Below are positions 24,440 to 32,803 of a DNA stretch of 64,000 nt, one piece after another. Location: NCBI RefSeq assembly GCF_900103985.1, contig NZ_FNIE01000015.1, forward strand, positions 1 through 64,000. Reading direction: 5' to 3'. This DNA comes from Actinacidiphila guanduensis. Its GTDB lineage: Bacteria; Actinomycetota; Actinomycetes; Streptomycetales; Streptomycetaceae. The notes under the pieces are model-generated. The model was not told the origin of the DNA, searched no databases, and saw only the letters and a program-made list of their open reading frames with translations. The translations under genes were made by a program, and so were the position numbers. Positions within the stretch are counted from its first letter, which is position 1. Each line of letters begins with the position of its first letter.

Positions 24440-24853
24440 TCAGACGGAGACGGTCGGCCAGGTCATGCGGATCACTCCGCCCCGGTCGCCCTCGATCACC
24501 TCGACGTCGTCCACCAAGCCGCTGATGACCGCCAGGCCCATCTCGCCCTCGTCCTCGGCGGCGGAGTCCTCGGCGGCGTCGGGGGAACCGCCGGCCGCGG
24601 TGCCCGGCACCTCGTCGACGACCTCGATGGAGAACTTCTTCTCGTCCTCGTTGAGCAGCACGCGCACCGGCTGCTCCACCCCGTTGTTGCGGTGCAGCCC
24701 GACCGCTCGGCTGCACGCCTCACCGACCGCCAGCCGGACCTCGTCGAGCGACGCCTCGTCCACCCCCGCCCGGCGCGCCACCTGAGCCGCAACGAGCCGT
24801 GCGGTGCGCACGTGCTCCGGCTGGGCGCTGAAGAGCAGTTCTACGGTGGGCAT
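24440..24853 (-). CDS. Anti-sigma factor (RsbW-like ATPase fold), BldG partner
   Basis: A 137-aa GHKL-fold protein. It has an N-box-like DEVRLAVGEACSRAVGLH at about residues 40-57, where the usual Asn is replaced, and a G2 box MGLAVISGLVDDVEV near residue 105. An acidic insert of about 25 residues separates the two boxes. It is encoded 81 bp downstream of bldG on the same strand. In S. coelicolor the corresponding pair forms a partner switch in which this protein binds BldG, so the role is inferred from homology and position. The altered N box raises the question of whether it retains kinase activity. Confidence 0.9.
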   Translation of the reverse strand: MPTVELLFSAQPEHVRTARLVAAQVARRAGVDEASLDEVRLAVGEACSRAVGLHRNNGVEQPVRVLLNEDEKKFSIEVVDEVPGTAAGGSPDAAEDSAAEDEGEMGLAVISGLVDDVEVIEGDRGGVIRMTWPTVSV

Positions 24854-24934
24854 GGGGCGCTCCCCCTCCGGTCCTGTGGTTGGGCATCACAGGGGCCCGG
24901 ACGGCGGTCCGTCCGGTGCCCCTCTCGGCGAGCG

Positions 24935-25276
24935 TCAGTCGGTCGCCGCGACTGCCTCGTCGACCGAGGTGTGGATGGGGAACACCTTGGTCAGACCGGT
25001 AATACGGAAAATCTTCAGGATCCGCTCCTGGTTGCACACCAGGCGCAGCGATCCCTCATGCGCCCGTACCCGCTTGAGCCCGCCGACGAGCACACCCAGG
25101 CCGGTCGAGTCCAGGAAGTCGACTCCCTCCATGTCCACGACCAGGTGGTAACTCCCGTCGTTCACGAGCTCCACCAGCTGCTCGCGCAGCTTGGGCGCGG
25201 TGTACACATCAATCTCGCCGCCGACCTCGACGATCGTGCGATCGCCGACGGTTCGGGTCGACAGGGACAGGTCCAC
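24935..25276 (-). CDS. bldG: Anti-sigma factor antagonist BldG
   Basis: A 113-aa STAS-domain protein (VDLSLSTRTVGDRTIVEVGG start; MEGVDFLDSTGLGVLVGGL in the middle). The Ser in the DSTGLG motif, about residue 57, is the phosphorylation site by homology. BldG controls aerial mycelium formation, antibiotic production and stress responses in Streptomyces by sequestering anti-sigma proteins when unphosphorylated. The GTG at 25276 has a strong GGAGGAG 4 bp upstream. Length, sequence and the downstream ATPase-fold gene all fit the S. coelicolor locus. It is divergent from the helicase gene. Confidence 0.96.
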   Translation of the reverse strand: MDLSLSTRTVGDRTIVEVGGEIDVYTAPKLREQLVELVNDGSYHLVVDMEGVDFLDSTGLGVLVGGLKRVRAHEGSLRLVCNQERILKIFRITGLTKVFPIHTSVDEAVAATD

Positions 25277-25432
25277 GGATCTCCTCCAGCACCTTGCATC
25301 GACGCGGCGGCCCCTGGGGCCTCCACTGGACGCTAACGCTAGTGGAGACTCCCCTCCCGAGGGCGGGGAAGGGGTCTTGCCGCGATGGCATTCAATCACT
25401 TCGCGGTGGGGCCGCACGACGCCTTACTGCGA

Positions 25433-25457
25433 TTGACGGTCACCCCGGTGACACACT
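25433..25457 (+). promoter_or_regulatory. Candidate helicase promoter/operator between bldG and helicase
   Basis: TTGACG (25433-25438) resembles a -35 element and abuts a 14-bp perfect inverted repeat GTCACC-CC-GGTGAC (25439-25452). A start at the usual distance would fall close to the helicase GTG 25460 or ATG 25466, implying a very short or absent leader. The palindrome occupies the spacer and would be well placed for a repressor. Confidence 0.4.
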
Positions 25458-25465
25458 GAGTGCCG

Positions 25466-27874
25466 ATGGCCCAGGATCATTCTCCGCAGTCGGCGCACGG
25501 CCGACCGTCCCCGAGGACCGCTCTGGAGCGGCTCGCCGCGGGGGCGAACCGCGCCGTACGCATCACCCATACGGAGCACCTGCCCCCGCGGGTCGGTACG
25601 CATGCCTCCTGGCCGGAAGGCATCCGCCCGGAGGTCGTGGCGGCGATCGCCGCGGCGGGCATCGAGCGCCCCTGGCAGCACCAGGCCACGGCCGCGGCCC
25701 ACGCTCTGCGCGGCGAGTCCGTGGTGGTGGCCACGGGCACCGCGTCGGGCAAGTCCCTGGCCTACCTCGCGCCCGTGCTCAGCGCGCTGCTGCCCGCAGC
25801 CCAGGAGGGCGGGGGCGCCGGGCGCGGCGCGACGGCGCTCTACCTTGCTCCGACCAAGGCTCTGGCCGCCGACCAGCGCCGCGCGGTCAGCGCCCTGGCC
25901 GCGCCGCTGGGCCCGGACATACGCCCTGCGGTGTACGACGGCGACACTCCGTTCGAGGAGCGCGAGTGGGTCCGCCGCTACGCCACGTACGTGCTCACCA
26001 ACCCGGACATGCTCCACCGCGGCATCCTGCCCGGCCACGCCCGCTGGTCCTCCTTCCTGCGCGGGCTGCGCTACGTGGTGATCGACGAGTGCCACACCTA
26101 CCGCGGCGTCTTCGGCTCCCACGTGGCCCAGGTGCTGCGCCGCCTGCGCCGCGTCTGCGCCCGCTACGGTGCCGAGCCGGTCTTCCTGCTCGCCTCGGCC
26201 ACCGCCGCCGAGCCGGCCCAGGCGGCCACCCGGCTGACCGGCGTGCCCGTCGCGGAGGTCACCGAGGACGCCTCGCCGCGCGGCGAGCTCGCCTTCGCCC
26301 TGTGGGAGCCGCCGCTCACCGAGCTGTCGGGCGAGCACGGCGCGCCCGTCCGCCGCACGGCCACCGCGGAGTGCGCCGAACTGCTCACCGACCTCGTGGT
26401 CCAAGGGGTGCGCACTGTCTCCTTCGTCCGCTCCCGGCGCGGTGCCGAGCTCGTCGCCCTCATCGCGCAGGAGCGCCTCGCCGAGATCGACGGCTCCCTG
26501 CCGGGCCGGGTGGCGGCCTACCGCGGCGGCTACCTGCCCGAGGAGCGCCGCGCCCTGGAGCGCGACCTGCACTCCGGCCGCCTGCTCGGCCTGGCCTCGA
26601 CCTCGGCCCTGGAGCTGGGCGTCGACATCTCCGGCCTGGACGCGGTGCTTCTGGCCGGTTACCCGGGCACCCGCGCGTCCCTGTGGCAGCAGGCCGGCCG
26701 GGCCGGGCGCTCGGGCCAGGGCGCCCTGGCCGTCATGGTCGGCCGCGACGACCCCCTGGACACCTACCTCGTCCACCACCCCGAAGCGATCTTCGAGCGG
26801 CCGGTGGAGTCCACCGTCCTGGACCCCGACAACCCGTACGTCCTCGCCCCGCACCTGTGCGCGGCCGCCGCGGAGCTGCCGCTGACCGAGGCCGACCTCG
26901 CTCTCTTCGGCCCCGAGGCGGCCGACCTGGTGCCCCAGCTGGAAAAACGCGGCCTCCTGCGGCGGCGCGCGTCCGGCTGGTACTGGACCCGGCGCGAGCG
27001 GGCGGCCGACCTCACCGACATCCGCGGCGAGGGCGGCACCCCGGTGCAGGTCGTGGAGGCCGCCACGGGGCGGCTGCTGGGCACTGTGGACGCCGCCTCG
27101 GCCCACACCACCGTCCACGAGGGCGCCGTCCACCTCCACCAGGGCCGCACCTACCTGGTGCGGCGGCTGGACCTCGACGACTCCGTCGCCCTCGTCGAAC
27201 GCGCCGACCCCTCGTACTCCACCATGGCCCGCGACACCACCGACATCCGCGTGCTGTCCACCGACACCGAGGAGCCTTGGGGCCCGGCCCGCATCCACTT
27301 CGGCTCGGTGGAGGTCACCCACCAGGTGGTCTCCTACCTGCGCCGCCGCGTCCTGACCGGCGAGGTCCTCGGCGAGTCCAAGCTCGACCTCCCTCCGCGC
27401 ACCCTGCGCACCCGCGCCGTGTGGTGGACCGTGACCGACGACCAGCTCGACGCCGCCCGCATCCACCCCGAGGAGCTGCCCGGCGCCCTCCATGCCGCCG
27501 AACACGCCTCCATCGGCCTCCTTCCGCTCTTCGCCACCTGCGACCGCTGGGACATCGGTGGCGTCTCCATACCGCTGCACGCCGACACCGGCCTGCCCAC
27601 CGTCTTCGTCTACGACGGCCACCCCGGCGGTGCCGGCTTCGCCGAACGTGCCTTCGCCACCGCCCGTTCCTGGCTCTCCGCCACCCGTGAGGCCATCGCC
27701 TCCTGCGAGTGCGAGTTCGGCTGCCCCTCCTGCGTCCAGTCCCCCAAGTGCGGCAACGGCAACGACCCTCTCGACAAAGCCGCAGCCGTCCGCCTCCTGG
27801 ACTCCCTCCTCACCGCCGCGCCGACTCCCCCGGAGGACGTCCCGGAGGACCTGCGGGAGCGCTCCGAGCCATAG
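25466..27874 (+). CDS. DEAD/DEAH-box helicase with DUF1998 zinc domain (MrfA/Hrq1-like)
   Basis: An 802-aa superfamily 2 helicase. ATGTASGKSLAYLAP (Walker A, about residue 90), LAPTKALAADQ (Ia), VIDECHTYRGVFGSH (DExH, about 205) and LASATAAEP (III) form RecA1. STSALELGVDISGLDAV and QQAGRAGRSGQG form RecA2. Beyond is a winged-helix part and a C-terminal DUF1998-type region with the cysteine cluster CECEFGCPSC and PKCG at about residues 746-766. This layout matches MrfA/YprA and Hrq1 proteins, which unwind 3'-tailed DNA and repair crosslink-type damage. ATG 25466 and GTG 25460 are equally possible. It is convergent with the Tad operon. Confidence 0.92.
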   Translation: MAQDHSPQSAHGRPSPRTALERLAAGANRAVRITHTEHLPPRVGTHASWPEGIRPEVVAAIAAAGIERPWQHQATAAAHALRGESVVVATGTASGKSLAYLAPVLSALLPAAQEGGGAGRGATALYLAPTKALAADQRRAVSALAAPLGPDIRPAVYDGDTPFEEREWVRRYATYVLTNPDMLHRGILPGHARWSSFLRGLRYVVIDECHTYRGVFGSHVAQVLRRLRRVCARYGAEPVFLLASATAAEPAQAATRLTGVPVAEVTEDASPRGELAFALWEPPLTELSGEHGAPVRRTATAECAELLTDLVVQGVRTVSFVRSRRGAELVALIAQERLAEIDGSLPGRVAAYRGGYLPEERRALERDLHSGRLLGLASTSALELGVDISGLDAVLLAGYPGTRASLWQQAGRAGRSGQGALAVMVGRDDPLDTYLVHHPEAIFERPVESTVLDPDNPYVLAPHLCAAAAELPLTEADLALFGPEAADLVPQLEKRGLLRRRASGWYWTRRERAADLTDIRGEGGTPVQVVEAATGRLLGTVDAASAHTTVHEGAVHLHQGRTYLVRRLDLDDSVALVERADPSYSTMARDTTDIRVLSTDTEEPWGPARIHFGSVEVTHQVVSYLRRRVLTGEVLGESKLDLPPRTLRTRAVWWTVTDDQLDAARIHPEELPGALHAAEHASIGLLPLFATCDRWDIGGVSIPLHADTGLPTVFVYDGHPGGAGFAERAFATARSWLSATREAIASCECEFGCPSCVQSPKCGNGNDPLDKAAAVRLLDSLLTAAPTPPEDVPEDLRERSEP

Positions 27875-27930
27875 GCACGGGCCGTACGGGTCCCCGGCTC
27901 CCCTCGGGCCCATCGCCAGTCGAGGCGGCC

Positions 27931-27967
27931 CCCGTGCGGGGCCGTGCGGGGCCGTGCGGGGCCGTGC
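27931..27967. repeat. 10-bp tandem repeat after the helicase gene
   Basis: Four consecutive near-perfect copies of GTGCGGGGCC (period 10 bp) lie just past the helicase stop in the convergent intergenic gap. There is no coding role. Confidence 0.7.
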
Positions 27968-28057
27968 ACTCACCACGGGGCCGGACGGGGGCCGGACGAG
28001 CGTCGCGGCCGGCAACGTTCGCGGGCTGCGGCCCCGCCCCCAGGCCCGAGGGAGCGC

Positions 28058-28081
28058 GCGGGCACCCTGGGTGGTGCCCGC
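28058..28081. terminator. Hairpin terminator between helicase and Tad operon
   Basis: GCGGGCACC (28058-28066), loop CTGGGT, GGTGCCCGC (28073-28081). The perfect 9-bp stem is followed by CCCCTCT. It lies between the convergent helicase and Tad genes and could stop both. Confidence 0.65.
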
Positions 28082-28134
28082 CCCTCTGCCGAGGGCAGGA
28101 CGGAAGCCCGCACTTGGCAGGAGCCCCGGCGCTC

Positions 28135-28515
28135 CTAACCGGGCTCGGTCCCCGGCTCGGACACGGCTATGGGTGGCCCTGCCCTGGACCTCACCTGGGC
28201 GCCGCCCACCGCAGCGGTCACGTCCGAGACCTCGCCCACGACCACGCATCGGCGCAACACGGCGCCCTGCGCCGCGGCCACCCGGGCGGCCAGCGCGCAG
28301 GCGGGGCGCTCGCCGTCCAGCGCGCGGTCGGCCGCGGCAAGCGCGGCCAGGTCCGCGGCCGAACCGGCCCGGTGCCGTGCGACCACCGCCTGCCCGAGCA
28401 GGGCGACCGCAGCGAAGGCCGCCATGAGGACCGCCATCAGCCCAAGCGTCCACACGGTCGCGGACCCCCGCTCGGCCCGCCCGCCGGCGGCCCGGTCGGC
28501 ACGCCCGCCGGTCAC
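28135..28515 (-). CDS. TadE-like / Rv3654c-type pseudopilin-family protein
   Basis: A 126-aa protein with an RGSATVWTLGLMAVLMAAFAAVALLGQAV segment (read in parts) typical of the TadE/TadG N-terminal pilin-like helix, where a glycine precedes the mature hydrophobic stretch. It then has RHRAGSAADLAALAAADRAL, the signature of the Rv3654c helix-rich subgroup, and two cysteines. Such minor pseudopilins are processed and assembled by the Tad machinery on the cell surface. GTG 28515 overlaps the stop of the upstream tadE by 4 bp, giving translational coupling. It is the last gene of the operon. Confidence 0.85.
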   Translation of the reverse strand: MTGGRADRAAGGRAERGSATVWTLGLMAVLMAAFAAVALLGQAVVARHRAGSAADLAALAAADRALDGERPACALAARVAAAQGAVLRRCVVVGEVSDVTAAVGGAQVRSRAGPPIAVSEPGTEPG

Positions 28516-28904
28516 GTCCCCTCCTCCTCCGCGTCGTCCTCGTCCCAGGCGGCGGCCTCGGCTTTCAGCCCGAACGGAAAACGCGGCGGCGGCACCGTCA
28601 CGCTCACCCGTACGAACCCGGCCGACCGTGTCACGCTCACCCGGGCACCGCTCGGTGCCTCCGTCCGGGTGACCCGCAGCACATCGGCCCCGCTCTCGGA
28701 GCGTGCCGCCGCCCGCGCCCCGGCCCGGGCGGCGTCCACACACCGGATCTCCGCCGCTGCCGCCATCAGGCCCCACAGCAGCAGCCCGGCCAGCCCCACC
28801 AGCACGGGGATCACCACGGCCGCCTCCGCCGTGACGAAACCGCCGTCCCTGTCCCTTCGTTGCGGCCCGTGCCCAGGCGGGCCCGCCCGCTCAGAACGGC
28901 GCAT
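28512..28904 (-). CDS. TadE family minor pilin-like protein
   Basis: A 130-aa protein with a basic N-terminus and GGFVTAEAAVVIPVLVGLAGLLLWGLMAAAAEIRCVDAARAGARAAARSE (read in parts), the canonical TadE signature: a glycine cleavage site, a Glu at mature position 5 and a long hydrophobic helix, then the DAARAGARAAAR motif. It ends in an acidic DEDDAEEEGT tail. It overlaps the DUF4244 gene by 14 bp and the next gene by 4 bp, so the three are translationally coupled. Predicted to be membrane-anchored with the bulk outside. Confidence 0.9.
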   Translation of the reverse strand: MRRSERAGPPGHGPQRRDRDGGFVTAEAAVVIPVLVGLAGLLLWGLMAAAAEIRCVDAARAGARAAARSESGADVLRVTRTEAPSGARVSVTRSAGFVRVSVTVPPPRFPFGLKAEAAAWDEDDAEEEGT

Positions 28905-29121
28905 GGAGTGCCCTTTCGATCACCGAGGTGAGAGCGGTCCGCACGGGGCCACTCGTCACGATCTTGTAGAGCACCGCCGCGAACCCGCACGCCGCGATCG
29001 TGCCCACCGCGTACTCCGCGGTGCTCATCCCGGCCTCCGCCGCGGACCTGCACCTGCGCATCCGCCCGGCAACCCACGCCGCCGTCCGGCCCCTCGTCTC
29101 CCACGTCCCGACCTTCGCCAT
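28891..29121 (-). CDS. DUF4244 Flp-type pilin
   Basis: A 76-aa small pilin-like protein. A basic 30-residue leader ends in AEAGMSTAEYAVGTIAACGFAAVLYKIV, which is the Flp prepilin pattern: processing after Gly, Glu five residues on, and a hydrophobic helix to residue about 58. This would be the major subunit of the Tad fibre. No Shine-Dalgarno is strong, and 213 bp separate it from tadC, so it may also have its own promoter. No prepilin peptidase gene lies in the cluster. Confidence 0.88.
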   Translation of the reverse strand: MAKVGTWETRGRTAAWVAGRMRRCRSAAEAGMSTAEYAVGTIAACGFAAVLYKIVTSGPVRTALTSVIERALHAPF

Positions 29122-29334
29122 CTCGTCCTCCTGCTGTTTCCTCGAATGTCCTGGCCGCCCGGACGCCCGTGTCCAAGCCGCCTGCCTTCCTGTCCTGCAC
29201 CCACGCGCGGACCACCCGCGCCCGACCTCCTCTCCTGGGCCGCCGCCACCCGCTCACCCGCTCGGCCCCGTCGCGGGCGCACGCCACCCCGCAGAGCGGC
29301 CACCTGTTCGAACCGCCCTGTCTCCGAGCTCTCT

Positions 29335-30129
29335 TCAGCGCATCGGTCCGCCCAGCACGGCTCCCGCCATGCCCATCACCACCGGCGCCACCCCGACGAC
29401 CAGGAACGCCGGCAGGAAACACAGCCCGAGCGGCGCCGTCGCGATCACGGCGGCCTTCCGGGCGCGGGCCAGCGCCGAACGGCCCTGCGCCGCGCGGTAA
29501 TCCGCCGCGAGCCTGGTCATCTCGGCCACCGGCGCGGTGCCGGTCGTGGACGCCCGGGCCAGGCACCGGCCCATCGCTCCGGCCGCGGGCTGCCGCCCGA
29601 ACCTGTCCCAGCACTCCGCGGGTTCCCCGCCGAGCCGCAACTCGGCCCCGGCTCGTATCAGCGCAGCCCCCAACGGCCCGCCCAGACACCGCCCGACGGC
29701 GGCAGCCGCCTCCCCGGGCGTGGCGCCCGCCGCCAGGCAGGCCGCCATCAGGTCCGCGCACAACGGCAGTTCGGAAGGATCGGCCGATTCCTCCTCCGTC
29801 CGCGCCCCGTCGACCCGGCGCCGCCGGACCAGCCAGACCCGCGTCCCAAGCCCCGCCACCACTCCGGCGAGACACCCGGCCGGCCCGCCGGCGACCAACC
29901 CGACGCCCAGCCCCGCGGCCACGGCGGGCCCCCAGTCCCGCATGAGGGCGCGCGCCTTTTCCCGTCCGCGCCCCGGCGCCTTCGCCGGCCGCGCCGCCCC
30001 GAGCACTCCGCGCACCCTGTGCGCCGTGTTCCGGCCCCTGCGCAGCTCCACCAGCGCGAGCACCACCGCGATCACGCCCGCCGTCGCGGAACCCGCCATC
30101 CCCAGGCTGTGGACAACTTCGCCGCTCAT
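29335..30129 (-). CDS. tadC: Type II secretion system F family protein TadC
   Basis: A 264-aa inner-membrane platform protein with hydrophobic segments near the N-terminus, about residues 75-100 and two at the C-terminus, flanking a helical T2SSF domain (LPLCADLMAACLAAGATPGEAAAAVG). It works with TadB and the CpaF ATPase to assemble Flp pili. ATG 30129 has GGAGG 4 bp upstream, and the coding region overlaps tadB by 4 bp. Confidence 0.9.
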   Translation of the reverse strand: MSGEVVHSLGMAGSATAGVIAVVLALVELRRGRNTAHRVRGVLGAARPAKAPGRGREKARALMRDWGPAVAAGLGVGLVAGGPAGCLAGVVAGLGTRVWLVRRRRVDGARTEEESADPSELPLCADLMAACLAAGATPGEAAAAVGRCLGGPLGAALIRAGAELRLGGEPAECWDRFGRQPAAGAMGRCLARASTTGTAPVAEMTRLAADYRAAQGRSALARARKAAVIATAPLGLCFLPAFLVVGVAPVVMGMAGAVLGGPMR

Positions 30130-31652
30130 CGACCCTCCTTTCCACCGTCGAACTGCTTGCCATCGACCCACCTGCCGCCGGGTCCCCGTATGCCGCCCAC
30201 GGCTCCCGTCGGCCGGCGCGAACGCCTCGCGCCGCTCCCGCCGTTCGCGTACGCCCGGTCCATCGCGGCCACCGACCGGACCGCGGCGCTGTCCTCGCCG
30301 GCCGGGCCCCCGGCGGCTGCGCGATGCCGTCCGCCCAGCGCATTCGGGGCGCCCACGCCCCGCCGGCCTGCCGCGCCCTCGGCCGCGGCGATGATCCGCG
30401 CCGTCCAGACGAGCCCGACCCCCTCCAGTGCCAGCCCCGTGCCGAGCAGTGCCAGCCCCGCGGGTGTGTGCAGCAGAACGTCGGTCGGCCGCGCTCCCAT
30501 GGCCGTGCCCAGCACCAGGCCGAACGCCGGGAGCATGGCCAGCAGCGCCGCCGTGGATCGCGGGCCCGCCAACTGCGCGCGCAGGTCCTCACGTTGGTCT
30601 GCCTCGGCGCGCAGCGCCGCGGCCACGCGGTCCAGCGCTGCGGCGAGCCCAGCGCCCCCGTCGACGGCCACCTGCCAGCAGGCGGCCACCGCCCGCAGCC
30701 CGTCGGCGCCGGGTCCGCGTCCTGCGGCCGTCCGCAGCGCCTCCGGCACATCGCCGCCGAACCGCGCTGCCGACAGCAGCAGCCGCCCCATCTCGCCCCG
30801 CTCGGACGAGGCCGCCCAGTCCGTGCTCTGCACCGCATCGGCAAGCGCCGCGTTCGGCGGCCGCCCGGCCCGCAGGTCACCGGCCACCGTCCCGCACAAG
30901 GTGCCCACAGTTGCGGCCGTGCGCTCCCCCAGCGCACGCTCCGCCCTGCGTTGCAGCGCTCTGCGCGCCAGCGGGGCCGCGGCACTGCCCGCCACCAGCG
31001 GCACCGGCGACCACGTGATCGCGCCCAGCACCGCGCCCGCCACCGCACACAGCCACTCGGCGCCCGGCGGCGGGGCAGATAGCCGACCCTTCACCCCGCC
31101 CTCAGCGCCGCCTTCCGCCGGCCCCAGCGCCCGCCCGGACGTCGGACCGCCGAATCCCTCCTCACGAGGGGCACTCGCGGGCTTTTCACGGGTTTCGCCT
31201 TCCCAAGGGCTGCCCTTGCGCCTGGTCGGCCGAGTTCCTGGGCGTCCTCGGCGCCCATCCGGCGCACCGAGCCTGTCGCGCCTGCTTCTTCGAGTCCCCT
31301 GTCCCCAGATGTCCCCAGCCCTGGAGTTCTCTCCGGACCCGGCCCACTTCTCCTGCGGTTCGGGCTCCTCTTCTCGGCGGTCGCTCAACAGCCGCCGCCT
31401 GAAGGCCGGTCGAGTCCGTTCGGAGTCGCCGCTGCGAACGCCACCCCGGAACAAAGCACTTGTGATCGCGGCCCACAGCCTGACCCATCGGCTCCGGGGC
31501 CCTCGGCTCGGCCGGACGAGGCCGCCTGGGGCATTGAGCAGGTCCCACAGGTGCCTTTGACGGTCGTGGCGCTGGAGGATCATCCAGGCGGGCAAACAGG
31601 CCACCAGCGCGGCCGTCCACAGCGCCGCTTCCCGCATACCGACCGCGCTCAT
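30126..31652 (-). CDS. tadB: Type II secretion system F family protein TadB with long linker
   Basis: A 508-aa protein. An N-terminal hydrophobic segment (LWTAALVACLPAWMIL) is followed by about 150 residues of charged, Gly/Arg/Pro-rich sequence, then membrane helices, the T2SSF domain (GRPPNAALADAVQSTDWAASSERGEMG region, read in parts), a pair of C-terminal membrane helices and a further 60-residue tail. Typical TadB proteins are about 300 aa, so the N-terminal linker is unusually long here. ATG 31652 overlaps the cpaF stop by 4 bp. Role: platform protein of the Tad pilus. Confidence 0.88.
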   Translation of the reverse strand: MSAVGMREAALWTAALVACLPAWMILQRHDRQRHLWDLLNAPGGLVRPSRGPRSRWVRLWAAITSALFRGGVRSGDSERTRPAFRRRLLSDRREEEPEPQEKWAGSGENSRAGDIWGQGTRRSRRDRLGAPDGRRGRPGTRPTRRKGSPWEGETREKPASAPREEGFGGPTSGRALGPAEGGAEGGVKGRLSAPPPGAEWLCAVAGAVLGAITWSPVPLVAGSAAAPLARRALQRRAERALGERTAATVGTLCGTVAGDLRAGRPPNAALADAVQSTDWAASSERGEMGRLLLSAARFGGDVPEALRTAAGRGPGADGLRAVAACWQVAVDGGAGLAAALDRVAAALRAEADQREDLRAQLAGPRSTAALLAMLPAFGLVLGTAMGARPTDVLLHTPAGLALLGTGLALEGVGLVWTARIIAAAEGAAGRRGVGAPNALGGRHRAAAGGPAGEDSAAVRSVAAMDRAYANGGSGARRSRRPTGAVGGIRGPGGRWVDGKQFDGGKEGR

Positions 31653-32803
31653 GACGCACCCGCCAAGCACAGCGCGGCCAGCCGCTGCCATCCGGGGCCA
31701 CGGTCGACGCGGCCGCTGACGTCGCGGACCAGGGCGGGCACGGTGCCGACCAGTCCGTCGTCGCGGCGTTGCAGCACATGGATCTCGGCGACCCTGCGGC
31801 GGCCGTCGGCGTACCGTACCAGGTGGATCACCGCCGAGAGCGCGGCGGCGAGTTGGCTGTGGAGCGCGGCCCGGTCCAGACCTGCGGTCGAGCCCAGGGC
31901 TTCAAGTCGCGCGGGGACGTCCGCGGCCGCATTGGCGTGCACGGTGCCGCACCCGCCCTCGTGGCCGGTGTTCAACGCACCCAGCAGGTCGAGCACTTCG
32001 GCCCCGCGGACCTCGCCCACCACGATGCGGTCCGGCCGCATGCGCAGCGCTTGGCGGACCAGGTCGCGCAAGGTGACGACTCCTGCGCCCTCCTGGTTGG
32101 CGGGGCGGGTCTCCAGGCGGACCACGTGCGGATGGTCGGGGCGCAATTCGGCCGAGTCCTCGGCCAGGATGATGCGTGCGGCCGGGTCGACGAGCCCGAG
32201 CAGACAGCTGAGCAGAGTCGTCTTGCCCGAGCCGGTGCCCCCGCTGATCATGAACGACAGGCGGGCGTCGAGCATGGCGCGCAGCAGGTCCGCCGTCCCG
32301 GCGTCCAGGGTGCCGGCCGTGACCAGCTCGCCGAGGGTGAACGCCCGGGCCCGCACCACGCGCAGGGACAGGCACGGGGAGCCGACGACGACCGGCGGCA
32401 GCACGGCGTGCAGCCGGGTGCCGTCCGGCAAACGGGCGTCCACCCACGGCCGGGCGTCGTCCAGCCGGCGTCCGGCGGTCGTGGCCAGGCGCTGGGCGAG
32501 GCGGCGGACGGCCGCGGTGTCGGCGAACCGGACATCGCCGCGCTCCAGGCCGCGGCCGCGGTCCACCCACACCTGGTCGGGCGCATTGACGAGGATGTCC
32601 GTGACGTCGGGGTCGGCCAGCAGCGGCTCCAGCGGGCCCGCGCCGACCAGTTCGGAGCGCAGCGCCGCCACGACGTCGAGGGCTTCGGTGTCGCCGAGGA
32701 GCCGTCCCTGAGCCCGCAGGGCCGCGGCCACCCGGGCGGGGGTCGCCTCCCCGCCCTGCTCGGCCAGGTGCAGCCGCACCGCGTCGAGAAGTGCGGTACT
32801 CAT
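31649..32803 (-). CDS. tadA: CpaF/TadA family secretion ATPase
   Basis: A 384-aa hexameric ATPase that powers pilus assembly. The N-terminal domain contains VTDILVNAPDQVWVDRGRG. The ATPase core has ISGGTGSGKTTLLSCLLG (Walker A, about residue 188), ILAEDSAELRPDHPHVVRLETR, and QALRMRPDRIVVGEVRGAE (Walker B/His-box region) with TGHEGGCGTVHANAA. All family motifs are intact. It overlaps ssd upstream and tadB downstream by 4 bp each. The name follows Tad usage; CpaF is equally used. Confidence 0.94.
   Translation of the reverse strand: MSTALLDAVRLHLAEQGGEATPARVAAALRAQGRLLGDTEALDVVAALRSELVGAGPLEPLLADPDVTDILVNAPDQVWVDRGRGLERGDVRFADTAAVRRLAQRLATTAGRRLDDARPWVDARLPDGTRLHAVLPPVVVGSPCLSLRVVRARAFTLGELVTAGTLDAGTADLLRAMLDARLSFMISGGTGSGKTTLLSCLLGLVDPAARIILAEDSAELRPDHPHVVRLETRPANQEGAGVVTLRDLVRQALRMRPDRIVVGEVRGAEVLDLLGALNTGHEGGCGTVHANAAADVPARLEALGSTAGLDRAALHSQLAAALSAVIHLVRYADGRRRVAEIHVLQRRDDGLVGTVPALVRDVSGRVDRGPGWQRLAALCLAGAS

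Noticed and set aside
25424..28453. 1009-codon open frame on the minus strand opposite the helicase gene
   Set aside because: It mirrors the codon bias of the helicase on the other strand, is extremely Gly/Ala/Arg-rich, and shows no domain. The plus frame has complete helicase motifs.
29122..29334. Possible tRNA or small gene in the tadC/DUF4244 gap because of a TTCGAACC sequence
   Set aside because: No cloverleaf can be folded around it and no ORF with a ribosome site is present.
27709..31560. 1283-codon plus-strand frame across the Tad operon
   Set aside because: It is a shadow of the leftward Tad genes, whose products carry clear TadE, Flp, TadC and TadB features. The plus frame is Pro/Ser/Arg-rich noise.
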